Assembly: GCA_030148085.1 (NCBI GenBank) | Contig: JASBUF010000033.1 | Span: 1 to 64,000 of the forward strand | Direction: 5' to 3' | DNA length: 64,000 nucleotides | Origin: Methylophaga sp. | Lineage (GTDB): Bacteria > Pseudomonadota > Gammaproteobacteria > Nitrosococcales > Methylophagaceae | Shown here: one piece after another, positions 49,375 through 58,185 of the stretch | Position numbering within the stretch: position 1 is the first letter of the stretch | How the letters are laid out: the number at the start of each line of letters is the position of its first letter | Position numbers and translations under genes: made by a program | The notes under the pieces: generated by a model | What the model was told of the DNA's origin: nothing | The model's input: only the letters and a program-made list of their open reading frames with translations | Database searches by the model: none

Positions 49375-51207
49375 ATGAAAGATCAACAATCACGCGTTAA
49401 GGAATTAATCGCCTTAGGTAAAGAACGTGGTTACCTCACATACGGTGAGATTAACGATCACCTGCCAGAAGATTTAGTAGATGCTGATCAGGTTGAAGAT
49501 ATTGTCAGCATGTTCAGCGACCTCGGTATCATGGTCCACGAAGATGGCATGGATACTGACGAGATGGAACGCCTTGCTGAAGCCGTCTCATCCAATGATG
49601 AAGTCTCAGATGAAGAAGCTGCAGCTGTATTAGCCAGCTCAGATGGCGAGTTTGGTCGCACAACCGATCCGGTCCGCATGTACATGCGTGAAATGGGCTC
49701 AGTCGAACTGTTGACCCGTGAAGGCGAAATTGTTATCGCGAAACGCATTGAAGCTGGTCTGCGTGAAAGCCTGCAGATGCTGTCGACTTACCCTGCGTGT
49801 ATCTCTTCATTTCTTGCGATGTTTGAACTGGTTGATGCCGGTGAAATGCGCCTCAATGAAGTGATTAAAGGCTTTGTCTCAGCGGAAGAAATCATGGAAA
49901 CGCAGGATGACGATGATTCTGACTCCCTTGATGATGACTCTGATGTTGATAGTGATGACGACGATGACGATGACGTCAGTAATGTCAGTGATGACGATGA
50001 CTCTGGTGAGATTGACCCAGAGGAAGCTCGTAGCCGCATTGAAGCATTAAAAGAAGCCTACACCAACTACGTACAAAGCAAAGGTGATGCTGCTGATGCC
50101 GCACGTGAGCAAGCCAGTGCTTTGTTTATGGAATTCAAGCTGACGCCGAAAACGTTGGGGCTATTGAATGACCTGATGACTGACACCATCAACGAAATCC
50201 GTAAGCAGGAAAAAACCATTATGGATATCGTTGTTGAGCAGGCGCGAATGAACCGCCGTGACTTCATCGACTCGTTCCAAGGTAATGAAAGCAACACCAA
50301 TTGGGCGGATAAACATATCCGAGCCAAAAAGCACTATTCATCGACCATTAAAAAGTATCACGATGAGATTCTGGCTGCGCAGAGCAAACTAGCGGAAATC
50401 GCTGACGAACGCGCTATTTCGATTTCTGAAATCAAAGAAATCGCCCGTCAGATGTCCATTGCCGAAGCGAAAGCGCGTCGTGCCAAAAAAGAAATGGTCG
50501 AAGCTAACCTGCGTCTGGTTATCTCGATTGCAAAGAAATACACCAACCGCGGTCTGCAGTTCCTCGACCTGATCCAGGAAGGTAACATCGGTCTGATGAA
50601 AGCGGTGGATAAATTCGAATACCAACGTGGTTATAAATTCTCGACTTACGCTACCTGGTGGATTCGTCAGGCGATCACCCGTTCTATCGCAGATCAAGCT
50701 CGTACTATCCGTATCCCGGTTCATATGATTGAAACCATCAATAAGCTGAACCGTGTTGCGCGTCAGATGTTGCAGGAAATGGGCCGTGAGCCAACACCGG
50801 ATGAACTGGCAGAACGTGTTGATATGCCAGAAGACAAAGTGCGTAAAGTACTGAAGATTTCCAAAGAACCGATTTCAATGGAAACCCCGATCGGTGATGA
50901 TGAAGATTCACATCTGGGTGATTTTGTTGAAGACGTCAATGTTATTTCACCGTCAGATTCTGCCATTATCGAAGGTCTGCGTGAAGCGACCACCAACGTG
51001 CTGGATGGCCTGACCGAGAGAGAAGCCAAGGTACTGCGTATGCGTTTCGGTATCGATATGAATACCGATCACACATTGGAAGAAGTCGGCAAACAGTTTG
51101 ATGTCACCCGTGAGCGGATTCGTCAGATTGAAGCCAAGGCTCTGCGTAAGCTGCGTCACCCTTCACGCTCAGACCAACTGAGAAGCTTCCTCGACTCAGA
51201 AAGTTAA
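49375..51207 (+). CDS. rpoD: RNA polymerase sigma-70 factor
   Basis: A 610-residue primary sigma factor. Region 1.1 is at the N terminus. An acidic Asp/Ser-rich linker (about 179-222) sits in the non-conserved region, as in E. coli. Region 2 follows ([20 protein letters not shown], and [20 protein letters not shown] for DNA melting), then region 3 and region 4 ([20 protein letters not shown]) for -35 binding. Last protein gene of the rpsU operon; a tRNA gene follows after 8 nt. Confidence 0.99.
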   Translation: MKDQQSRVKELIALGKERGYLTYGEINDHLPEDLVDADQVEDIVSMFSDLGIMVHEDGMDTDEMERLAEAVSSNDEVSDEEAAAVLASSDGEFGRTTDPVRMYMREMGSVELLTREGEIVIAKRIEAGLRESLQMLSTYPACISSFLAMFELVDAGEMRLNEVIKGFVSAEEIMETQDDDDSDSLDDDSDVDSDDDDDDDVSNVSDDDDSGEIDPEEARSRIEALKEAYTNYVQSKGDAADAAREQASALFMEFKLTPKTLGLLNDLMTDTINEIRKQEKTIMDIVVEQARMNRRDFIDSFQGNESNTNWADKHIRAKKHYSSTIKKYHDEILAAQSKLAEIADERAISISEIKEIARQMSIAEAKARRAKKEMVEANLRLVISIAKKYTNRGLQFLDLIQEGNIGLMKAVDKFEYQRGYKFSTYATWWIRQAITRSIADQARTIRIPVHMIETINKLNRVARQMLQEMGREPTPDELAERVDMPEDKVRKVLKISKEPISMETPIGDDEDSHLGDFVEDVNVISPSDSAIIEGLREATTNVLDGLTEREAKVLRMRFGIDMNTDHTLEEVGKQFDVTRERIRQIEAKALRKLRHPSRSDQLRSFLDSES

Positions 51208-51215
51208 GATAGTCC

Positions 51216-51293
<78 letters not shown>

Positions 51294-51300
51294 ATAAATC

Positions 51301-51337
51301 AAAGCCTTAGCGTTAAACTTAGCGTTAAGGCTTTTTT
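51301..51337 (+). terminator. Terminator after the tRNA
   Basis: AAAGCCTTA (51301-51309) pairs with TAAGGCTTT (51326-51334), with a T run to 51337. It lies inside the element, so it replaces the original terminator of the rpoD-tRNA transcript, which is now at 59699-59730. Confidence 0.85.
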
Positions 51338-51348
51338 GTTTTTATCTC

Positions 51349-51369
51349 ATGTAGACACTATGTAGACAG
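51349..51369 (+). repeat. Integrase arm-type site, left
   Basis: Two direct copies of TGTAGACA, 11 bp apart from start to start, form a 21-bp block that is repeated exactly at 59509-59529. It lies 56 bp inside attL. Confidence 0.75.
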
Positions 51370-51488
51370 CATAAATATTTGTAAGTTTACCCAGAACGAA
51401 TAGAGGTAGCAGGCTATCAGTTAATCTTGGCATCAGAGCATTTCTGCTTTAACGTGGTTGATTATTAAAAAATGATAGGGACTTTATT

Positions 51489-52667
51489 TTGAAAATAGAA
51501 AATATTGAGATTAGTGGTGTGGGAGGCATTGATAACATTGATATTAGCTTTTCACCCGGGTTCAATTTTATTTGTGGACCGAACGGTGTTGGTAAAACAA
51601 CAATTCTAGAGTGTGTCGCTCATAGTTTTACTTCAAGTTCTACGGAAATTTTAAAAAGAAACGTCAGGCATGAAAGAGGCTCTTTCTCGTCGGTTATCGA
51701 GAATGATGGCTCACGAGAAACTATAAATAGTAACGTGCTTGATTTTGAGCCAGGGTCTCAAACAAGGATAATGGGTAGACACCAACTATCAAGAAAGCTT
51801 CTATCCCTAAAGGTAACGAGAACATTTAGTTATCAAGCTTTGAGTGCTGTTGCGCGTGATACAGATAAAGCTGATGGCGTGATTCACAATGAGGTGAAAA
51901 ACGGCGTAAATATACATGAAGTAAAGAACTGGTTCGTCAACAGGTTCCTATACTCAGGTCATGTTGGCGCGCTCAGTGATATTCAGATAGATAATTTAAA
52001 TTTGGCTAAAGAGTGCTTTTCAGTATTGAATCCAGACTTTAGATTCAGAACAGTCAGTGCAGCATCTAATGAAATCATGATTGACACCCCGAGTGGGGAG
52101 ATATACTACGAGTACTTATCTTCAGGATTTAAATCATCTTTATCAATAATCTTTGGGATCATTAAGGATATTGAATACAGGTTCAAAGACCCCGGATTGA
52201 GAGCCAGAGATTTTGATGGAATTATTTTAATTGATGAGCTGGAATTACATCTTCATCCAGAGTGGCAGGCTAGGATATCGGTAATATTAAAAGAGATATT
52301 TCCTTATGCCCAGTTCATAACAACTACTCATAGCCCTCACGTATTGCAAAATGCTGAACCAATGGAAATTATCGCGCTTGGTTTTGATAATGACAGGGTT
52401 GTAAGAAGAGATCTCACTCAATGTGAGTATGGCTTCAAAGGTTGGACTGTGGAGGAAGTGCTGGAGGATGTTATGGGGATGGAAGATACCAGAACACCGA
52501 TTTATCAGGAATACATGAAAGTATTTGAAGATGCCGTTGCTGATGATGACGTAGAAAAGGCCAGCGATGCATATGAGCAACTTGATAAGTTGCTTCACCC
52601 GGAAAATCACCTCAGGAAGCTCTTAAAATTCGATATGGCAACCCTTAGCAAGGGGGAGAGTGAATGA
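51489..52667 (+). CDS. Septu-like ATPase (PtuA-type)
   Basis: A 392-residue ABC/SMC-type ATPase. Walker A is GPNGVGKT (30-37), the signature LSSGFKS (210-216), Walker B IILIDE (245-250) followed by LELHLHP, and a switch histidine in TTTHSPH (281). The middle part is not recognised. The gene overlaps an HNH nuclease gene by 4 nt (ATGA), the arrangement of PtuA-PtuB in Septu anti-phage systems and of the effector pair of some retrons. The start is TTG 51489, with AGGGA at about 9 nt. No reverse transcriptase is nearby, so a stand-alone Septu is favoured. Confidence 0.8.
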   Translation: MKIENIEISGVGGIDNIDISFSPGFNFICGPNGVGKTTILECVAHSFTSSSTEILKRNVRHERGSFSSVIENDGSRETINSNVLDFEPGSQTRIMGRHQLSRKLLSLKVTRTFSYQALSAVARDTDKADGVIHNEVKNGVNIHEVKNWFVNRFLYSGHVGALSDIQIDNLNLAKECFSVLNPDFRFRTVSAASNEIMIDTPSGEIYYEYLSSGFKSSLSIIFGIIKDIEYRFKDPGLRARDFDGIILIDELELHLHPEWQARISVILKEIFPYAQFITTTHSPHVLQNAEPMEIIALGFDNDRVVRRDLTQCEYGFKGWTVEEVLEDVMGMEDTRTPIYQEYMKVFEDAVADDDVEKASDAYEQLDKLLHPENHLRKLLKFDMATLSKGESE

Positions 52668-53398
52668 TCAAATTGCAAAGGAGTGCAAAGCCAGGTTTCT
52701 TAGATCATGCAAAAGTAATTGAACTAACGGATAAGTTCATCCAAACACAAGACTCTGTATGGAATCATCAGGAAATAAAAAGGAACCTACTAAGCTCATC
52801 ATATGAGAAATGTGCATATTGTGAGTGTTTATTGACTGAAGAAAGCAAATATATGGAAGTCGAACACTTCCGGGATAAAAAACATAACCCGCTGCTGGTA
52901 GTTATTTGGAACAATCTGTTGCCAGCATGTAAGCGCTGTAATGGTAAGAAAGGCACGCATGATGTTGATGTTGAGCCGATAGTAAACCCATATGATGATG
53001 ATCCCAGCGACCATCTTTATTCAAAAAATTATCGACTTAAGCCCAAAACAACAGAAGGTAGCAATACTATTGACTCTCTCTCCCTAAACGATAGGGAACG
53101 TTTAGTAATGGCAAGGTTTGATATTGGAGAGAAAGTTCAAGAATTAGTCGGCACGGCGTCAGAACGTCTAGAGTCCTTCATTAATCAGCCCAGCATGATT
53201 CGAAGGAATAAACTAGTCGATATTGTTGAAAATCTTCTGAAAGAAAGCCAAAGAAGGTCAGAATATGCAGCTTGCACTGCATCTGTTTTGATTGGTGATA
53301 ATGAATTTCAAAATATTATTTCAGAAATGAAAAGGCTAAGACTCTGGGATTCAAGCCTGGACGCCCTATATAATGAGGCAGACTCTATAAAACTCTAA
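52664..53398 (+). CDS. Septu-like HNH nuclease (PtuB-type)
   Basis: A 244-residue HNH-fold protein. Structural cysteine pairs are Cys50-Cys53 (CAYC) and Cys89-Cys92 (CKRC). The catalytic core reads VEHF (His68) and WNNLLPACKRCNGKKG, with Asn84. The N terminus (KLQRSAKPGFL) and CAYCE segment resemble the PtuB/TIGR02646-type nucleases. It probably cuts phage or host nucleic acid when the ATPase is triggered. Coupled to the ATPase gene by ATGA; the next gene is convergent. Confidence 0.8.
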   Translation: MIKLQRSAKPGFLDHAKVIELTDKFIQTQDSVWNHQEIKRNLLSSSYEKCAYCECLLTEESKYMEVEHFRDKKHNPLLVVIWNNLLPACKRCNGKKGTHDVDVEPIVNPYDDDPSDHLYSKNYRLKPKTTEGSNTIDSLSLNDRERLVMARFDIGEKVQELVGTASERLESFINQPSMIRRNKLVDIVENLLKESQRRSEYAACTASVLIGDNEFQNIISEMKRLRLWDSSLDALYNEADSIKL

Positions 53399-53446
53399 TG
53401 GATTTAAACCTAAATCGTACAGTTATTGACAGAACTCCAAGTGAAA

Positions 53447-53488
53447 GCCAACTAAACCATCTAAATAGGTTTAGTTGGTTTAGTTGGC
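53447..53488. repeat. Hairpin with two alternative right arms
   Basis: GCCAACTAAACC (53447-53458) can pair with GGTTTAGTTGG at 53468-53478 or with GGTTTAGTTGGC at 53477-53488. The two right arms overlap as a tandem repeat. It lies between two convergent stops. No T run follows on the plus strand, so a factor-independent terminator is not clear. Confidence 0.55.
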
Positions 53489-53504
53489 TGGCAATAATGA
53501 TAAT

Positions 53505-55070
53505 TTATAAAAAAACAGGATTGATCCTGTAGTTAGGCAGGGGAGGCCTTCCCCCGGCACTAGATGCGTTTCTCAGCTCTATATCTAGCCAGTTCTCATC
53601 AATCAAAATCCGGCAAGCAGCCTCTACTTGAGTTCTATCCTTTAGCCCATACCAACCTTTGTTGTAGACATTTTTTGCTGTAAATGGGTTAGGTAAGGCT
53701 TTTTCCTTAATTTTTTTACTTAAAATTATTGCTGCTTCCTGCTCTGGTTTGTCTGCCATCGAATAAATCTTTCTGGCATGACTTTCAAGGTAATTGCACC
53801 AGCTCACGGCAAGACGTGCTGATTGTGCCCTGATTGGGCCGCTGTAGCCCGTTTCGATACAGTCCAAACAATGAAACACTAACGAGAGGCTGGGCATCAG
53901 AGAACGATATTTACCAAAATGCTCAAGCATCAATGGGTTGTCTTCCATAGGTATTTTTTTAGTTTGTAGCTCTGTTAGCCAGGTGTTGAAGACTTTTTGA
54001 GCTTCCTCATCGAACCTGAAATAGGGCCTGCTGTTTTCACCATCGTCATTCGCACCTAACTCTCTAAAGTCGCACTCAGCGAGTTTGAATAAAATATTCT
54101 CAACTTTTTCTTTGGCTTCATAATTGGGCTTTTGGTCTATTAACTCCCATAGTTTTGGTGTTTCGGGCCAGACGGCAAGCTGGAGTCTCTGTATTAGCCC
54201 ATCGTTGTTACCTTTAATAGCTTGAAAGAGGTAACGCTTGAGCTTGTCTGGTTGAATGCCACCTAATAGGCTAATACAAATGTTTTTTGCTTCAGTAAGG
54301 CCCCTGGAGATTTTCATATCGGTGTAACTACCGTTACCATTCCAGCCCTCAAGGAAGTAACCACGCTCATCTGCATGCTCTTCGCGATCCCATCTAACCA
54401 GAAGAGCAGTTAATTCATCTCTAAAGACAAGAAGCCCCCTGTCATTTTGTTCTTGAATCAGGGTCATGCTTTGAACACTTGTTTCGTTGGTTTTAAATAG
54501 ACGTCTGTTAGGTGCCTGTTCTGATTTTCTATGGAGTTCAGCATAATCATGTTTGAGTATAGCCATGGCATCAGCATCAACGGTGCCTGTCACTCCCTTA
54601 CCTTTAGCGAGGTCCTTCATTCTCTTCTCAATATCTTTGAGCTTGAAATCGGTTTCTAACTCATCAGCTATGAAAAGACTTTTTTGGTTCTCATACTCGT
54701 CTCCGTAATGTGCTTGCAGCTTTTCAATCATGCGCATTGCTTCTTGCATACTGGGCGATTTAAGCACCACGGATGGCTGACCAACGCATGCTCCCCATAG
54801 ATTAGGTATTACCTCCCAATTGTCCGCCTGCTTGGGGCGTATCGAGCAACCTGAGCCAATCACAGAAGCAAAGATAACGATCGCAGAGACAGTGGAAAAA
54901 TCTGCTGGGGTTTGCATTCGATGGCTTACATCCCGTAGCCAATCTTTTAAAGGTTCTGGTATCAGCTCTTCAGCCATTTTTGCAACTTCGGGAACCGATG
55001 TTTTTATCTCCCCTGGTTCACCCCATTCTTTATAAGGGGATTCAGCTCTTTTTTCTTTAAAGGAAAACAT
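53505..55070 (-). CDS. DUF3987 (YfjI-like) protein
   Basis: A 521-residue protein of the DUF3987 type found in P4-like and other integrative elements. Family segments are DFSTVSAIVIFASVIGSGC, the P-loop-like GQPSVVLKSPSMQEAMR (about 96-112) and LLGGIQPDKLKRYL. A C-terminal winged-helix-like part follows. It probably works in replication of the element as a helicase/primase-related protein; the activity is not proven. ATG 55070 with AGGAGG upstream. Confidence 0.82.
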   Translation of the reverse strand: MFSFKEKRAESPYKEWGEPGEIKTSVPEVAKMAEELIPEPLKDWLRDVSHRMQTPADFSTVSAIVIFASVIGSGCSIRPKQADNWEVIPNLWGACVGQPSVVLKSPSMQEAMRMIEKLQAHYGDEYENQKSLFIADELETDFKLKDIEKRMKDLAKGKGVTGTVDADAMAILKHDYAELHRKSEQAPNRRLFKTNETSVQSMTLIQEQNDRGLLVFRDELTALLVRWDREEHADERGYFLEGWNGNGSYTDMKISRGLTEAKNICISLLGGIQPDKLKRYLFQAIKGNNDGLIQRLQLAVWPETPKLWELIDQKPNYEAKEKVENILFKLAECDFRELGANDDGENSRPYFRFDEEAQKVFNTWLTELQTKKIPMEDNPLMLEHFGKYRSLMPSLSLVFHCLDCIETGYSGPIRAQSARLAVSWCNYLESHARKIYSMADKPEQEAAIILSKKIKEKALPNPFTAKNVYNKGWYGLKDRTQVEAACRILIDENWLDIELRNASSAGGRPPLPNYRINPVFL

Positions 55071-55103
55071 TAGTGTGTGCCTCCTTTAAAAGCAGTGGAG
55101 TTT

Positions 55104-55501
55104 CTTATAAGGGAAATTCGCTTATAAGCAGTATTCGCTAGGAAAGGTTCGCGTCTTTTTAAAGAAGGGGCTTTTAAAGAACATGCTTTTCTTATATGCA
55201 TTTATTTCTCTTCCTCCCCATATTGAGAAGTTGAGAGTCGCACTTGTTGATCAATGTACTGATCGAGATCATTCTGACGATACCTGACCGCTCGACTTCC
55301 AATCTTGATAAAGGGAATTCGTGCTCCGGCCCAACGATCTCTTTCTAAGAAAGCTTTGCTTACGCCCAAATACGTTGCTGCTTCAGCGGTATCCAAAAGT
55401 TTGTGTGTCATTAATATTTCCTCGTTCAAGTTCAAAACACGAGTCCAATATGCAAACAACAGCAAACTAAAAAAACTCTATTTCTATTTTTCCCTTATAA
55501 G
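55104..55501. repeat. Repeated CTTATAAG palindromes around the AlpA-like gene
   Basis: The 8-bp palindrome CTTATAAG occurs at 55104-55111, 55121-55128 and 55494-55501, with a one-base variant (TTTATAAG) at 55030-55037. The copies flank the AlpA-like gene and precede the DUF3987 start. They could be operators of the AlpA-like protein or iterons for replication. Confidence 0.55.
55202..55411 (-). CDS. AlpA-like excisionase/regulator
   Basis: A 69-residue winged-helix (MerR-like) protein. It shows the AlpA pattern LLDTAEAATYLGVSKAFLER, then IPFIKIGSRAVRYRQNDLDQYI. Such proteins switch integrase genes and help excision. ATG 55411 has GAGG upstream; the longer frame to 55465 is rejected. It lies between DUF3987 and the unrecognised gene on one strand. 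Confidence 0.88.
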   Translation of the reverse strand: MTHKLLDTAEAATYLGVSKAFLERDRWAGARIPFIKIGSRAVRYRQNDLDQYIDQQVRLSTSQYGEEEK

Positions 55502-55544
55502 GAAAAGTAAAAGGGTTTTACTAAGTTAGTAATAGGGTTTTCTG

Positions 55545-56111
55545 CTAGGGCCTGCGACCAGGTTCTCTATTGGGGTTGGATTCTTTTATCCATTTTTGAA
55601 TAGTTGTTGGTTTGTACGTCTTGCCATGGCAGCCAATGTCAGTGAGTTCAGGCTTTTGTGACATTTCAACCTTGGTTAAGCTGGGCTCTTCACGCCAAAA
55701 TAGCTCGGCCAGAGCTGCAACCCGATGCCGGTGAATGGTTTCGGGTCTATCTTTTCTTGCTGTTCCTTTGCGCTTTTGTTCATGTTCAGCTTTCGCCAGA
55801 ATCAACACGGCAGGAATTTGTCCGGGCTCTATGTCTTCTAACCACTCCAGAAACTCAAAAGGATTGATGCGGATGGTGTTGTCTGACTCGCCAGGAATCG
55901 GAGGGTAGCTTGTCAAAGTTCCATTAAGGTTGTTTTTAACAAGCTCTCGTAGAATGGATAAAGCTTTCTCTTCTTGCTCATCTGTTTCGGTTTCAAGTTT
56001 TGAAAAGCAGTTGGGGAGTTTCTGGCCGATAAGCCTGATTGCATCATCAAGTGTCCAGGTGTCGCTGTTCATCCATAATTTGGCTACGGTCTCGAATTTG
56101 TCTGAGCTCAT
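55545..56111 (-). CDS. Unrecognised island protein
   Basis: A 188-residue protein starting MSSDKFETVAKLWMNSDTW; RBS AGAGGAACC. I do not recognise the family. The N-terminal half contains short helices (TLDDAIRLIGQKLPNCFSKL). A central part reads INPFEFLEWLEDIEPGQIP, and the C-terminal half is basic (HEQKRKGTARKDRPETIHRH, then YKPTTIQKWIKES). The last segment could be a DNA-binding helix-turn-helix. Its position upstream of alpA suggests a regulatory or replication role in the element. Confidence 0.7.
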   Translation of the reverse strand: MSSDKFETVAKLWMNSDTWTLDDAIRLIGQKLPNCFSKLETETDEQEEKALSILRELVKNNLNGTLTSYPPIPGESDNTIRINPFEFLEWLEDIEPGQIPAVLILAKAEHEQKRKGTARKDRPETIHRHRVAALAELFWREEPSLTKVEMSQKPELTDIGCHGKTYKPTTIQKWIKESNPNREPGRRP

Positions 56112-56195
56112 GGTTCCTCTTTGATGATCTTTTATAGAAGTATTTATTCTTGGCTGTAGAATGATACCTTTTGAAATTTTGAATAAAAGAGCGAA

Positions 56196-58175
56196 ATGCA
56201 GATTAGATATCGCCCCGAGATTGACGGTCTAAGAACAATTGCGGTTCTGGCGGTCATCATTTATCACGCCCAGTTCATGCTGGGAGGAGAGCACTTTCTT
56301 AAGGGTGGTTTCCTAGGGGTAGATGTCTTTTTTGTGATATCGGGGTTTTTGATTACCTCGATCATCATGAAAGAGCTGAATACAGAGGGTACGTTTTCAT
56401 TTCTTGGCTTTTATGAAAGGCGAGCACGCCGAATCTTGCCTGCATTATTTCTGGTCATTCTTGTCGCTTTACCTTTAGCCTGGTACTTGCTCTTACCTAC
56501 ACAAATGACAGACTTTGGTAAATCGATTCTGAGTACATTGCTGTTTGGGTCTAATTTCTACTGGTTTGATTCATTGCAAGAGTATGGTGCCGAGTCAGCA
56601 TTGCTGAAGCCTTTCTTACATACCTGGTCTTTGGCGGTCGAAGAACAGTATTACATTCTCTTTCCTGTCCTACTGATGGTCATATACAAATGGTTTAAAA
56701 GCTATACGGTGGTACTTCTCACCGCAGGTCTTTTACTAAGTTTGGGGCTATCTGATTATGTGACTGGTAAAAATCAGTCGTTGTCCTTTTACATGCTGCA
56801 CACGCGTTTTTGGGAGCTGTTGGCAGGGTCACTACTTGCCAACATTCTTTATTTTCACCCTCAGAAAGAGAATGATGCTTTTCTGAACAAGACAATGCCG
56901 ATACTGGGCTTATATCTCATTGGCTACTCATTATTTTTTATCGACCTCGATAGTAACCATCCTGGATATGTCACTTTGTTGCCTGTCATTGGCACAGTAT
57001 TAATAATTTGGTTTGCGAACGAAAAAGACTTAGTCACACAGCTCTTGTCGAGTCGGTTGTTCGTCGGTATAGGATTAATTTCATACTCTTTATATCTCTG
57101 GCATTACCCCATCTTCGCATTTGGCAGGATCATAGAACCCTCTCCTGATTGGCTACACAAGACAGCCTGGTTATTTTTGACGGTTATCTTCTCAGTGGCG
57201 GCTTATTTCTGGGTTGAAAAGCCATTTCGCAATAGGAATAGACTCTCACTGAGAGCCTTTTCAACGATTATTGGTGTTACAGCCCTGCTTATTGCCTCAT
57301 TCTCAATCTTTCTGATGTCAGAGCATGATTCAGTACCTAAAAATGATCGTTTGAAAGCCTTGTATGGTGAGAATGTAATAGATAACCAACTTCTTAAAAG
57401 GAAAAGCTGGGATATCTTGGATAAGATTCATTACGAGCTCGGTTATGAAACTGAACGAAAAGGAAATGCTGTAACGGCGCCACGATCGGAGTCGGAAAAG
57501 CTCTGGTTCACCTCAAAAGCAAAACTTAAAGTTCTTATTGTTGGAAATTCTCATGGTAAAGATCTTTTCAATGCATTCACTACTAATGCAGAGCAGTTTC
57601 CTGGTATTGAATTTGCGAGATATGGCATTCATACAAAGTCTTCTAAAGAGGCTATAAAGACAATGAAAGCAGCGCCAAACTTCAAAGCTGCAGATGTGAT
57701 CATTATATCGACAAGGTTTGGAAAATTAGATAAGGCGGATAGAGCTAATCACGTGAGTATTAAAAAGCTGCCAGGCTTTATCGATACCTTAAAAGAATCA
57801 GGTAAAAAAGTGATACTGACTTCGAATACACCTGAGTTTTTTGCGTACAAGGGCTACGACAATATCTTCGATGGTTACATGAGAGAGAAGGGATCACTAT
57901 TTGACAAGGAGGAGCTCAATACCCTTTATTACTCAATGAAAGCGTCAGATGTCGATGAGGTAAATAACAAACTGCGAGAGATAGCCCAGAATAAAAACAT
58001 CACTTATCTTGATAAGCATTCAATCATTTGTAGTGATATCAAAATGCAATGTGATGGTGTAACGGATGATGGCTTAAAAACTTTTTATGACTATGGCCAT
58101 TATACCTTGGAAGGGGCAAAATACTTTGGCTCGAAAATCGCTGAGCAAGGCTGGCTTAAGAAGCTGAGTGAGTAA
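56196..58175 (+). CDS. OafA/YrhL-like O-acyltransferase with SGNH domain
   Basis: A 659-residue protein. The N-terminal acyltransferase-3 domain has about ten transmembrane helices, with catalytic His in IIYHAQF (about 23) and the RxxR-type motif RRARRILPAL. A C-terminal SGNH hydrolase-like domain follows (about 445-659), with serine in VGNSHGKDLF and the Asp/His pair in DYGHYTLEGA. Such proteins O-acetylate lipopolysaccharide or exopolysaccharide, changing phage receptors. RBS weak. AT-rich codon use differs from the chromosome, in keeping with transfer. Confidence 0.88.
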   Translation: MQIRYRPEIDGLRTIAVLAVIIYHAQFMLGGEHFLKGGFLGVDVFFVISGFLITSIIMKELNTEGTFSFLGFYERRARRILPALFLVILVALPLAWYLLLPTQMTDFGKSILSTLLFGSNFYWFDSLQEYGAESALLKPFLHTWSLAVEEQYYILFPVLLMVIYKWFKSYTVVLLTAGLLLSLGLSDYVTGKNQSLSFYMLHTRFWELLAGSLLANILYFHPQKENDAFLNKTMPILGLYLIGYSLFFIDLDSNHPGYVTLLPVIGTVLIIWFANEKDLVTQLLSSRLFVGIGLISYSLYLWHYPIFAFGRIIEPSPDWLHKTAWLFLTVIFSVAAYFWVEKPFRNRNRLSLRAFSTIIGVTALLIASFSIFLMSEHDSVPKNDRLKALYGENVIDNQLLKRKSWDILDKIHYELGYETERKGNAVTAPRSESEKLWFTSKAKLKVLIVGNSHGKDLFNAFTTNAEQFPGIEFARYGIHTKSSKEAIKTMKAAPNFKAADVIIISTRFGKLDKADRANHVSIKKLPGFIDTLKESGKKVILTSNTPEFFAYKGYDNIFDGYMREKGSLFDKEELNTLYYSMKASDVDEVNNKLREIAQNKNITYLDKHSIICSDIKMQCDGVTDDGLKTFYDYGHYTLEGAKYFGSKIAEQGWLKKLSE

Positions 58176-58185
58176 TGAGCATAAG

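Noticed and set aside
49909-50040. The long Asp/Ser-rich acidic stretch in rpoD
   Set aside because: Primary sigma factors of gammaproteobacteria, including E. coli, commonly have an acidic linker at this place.
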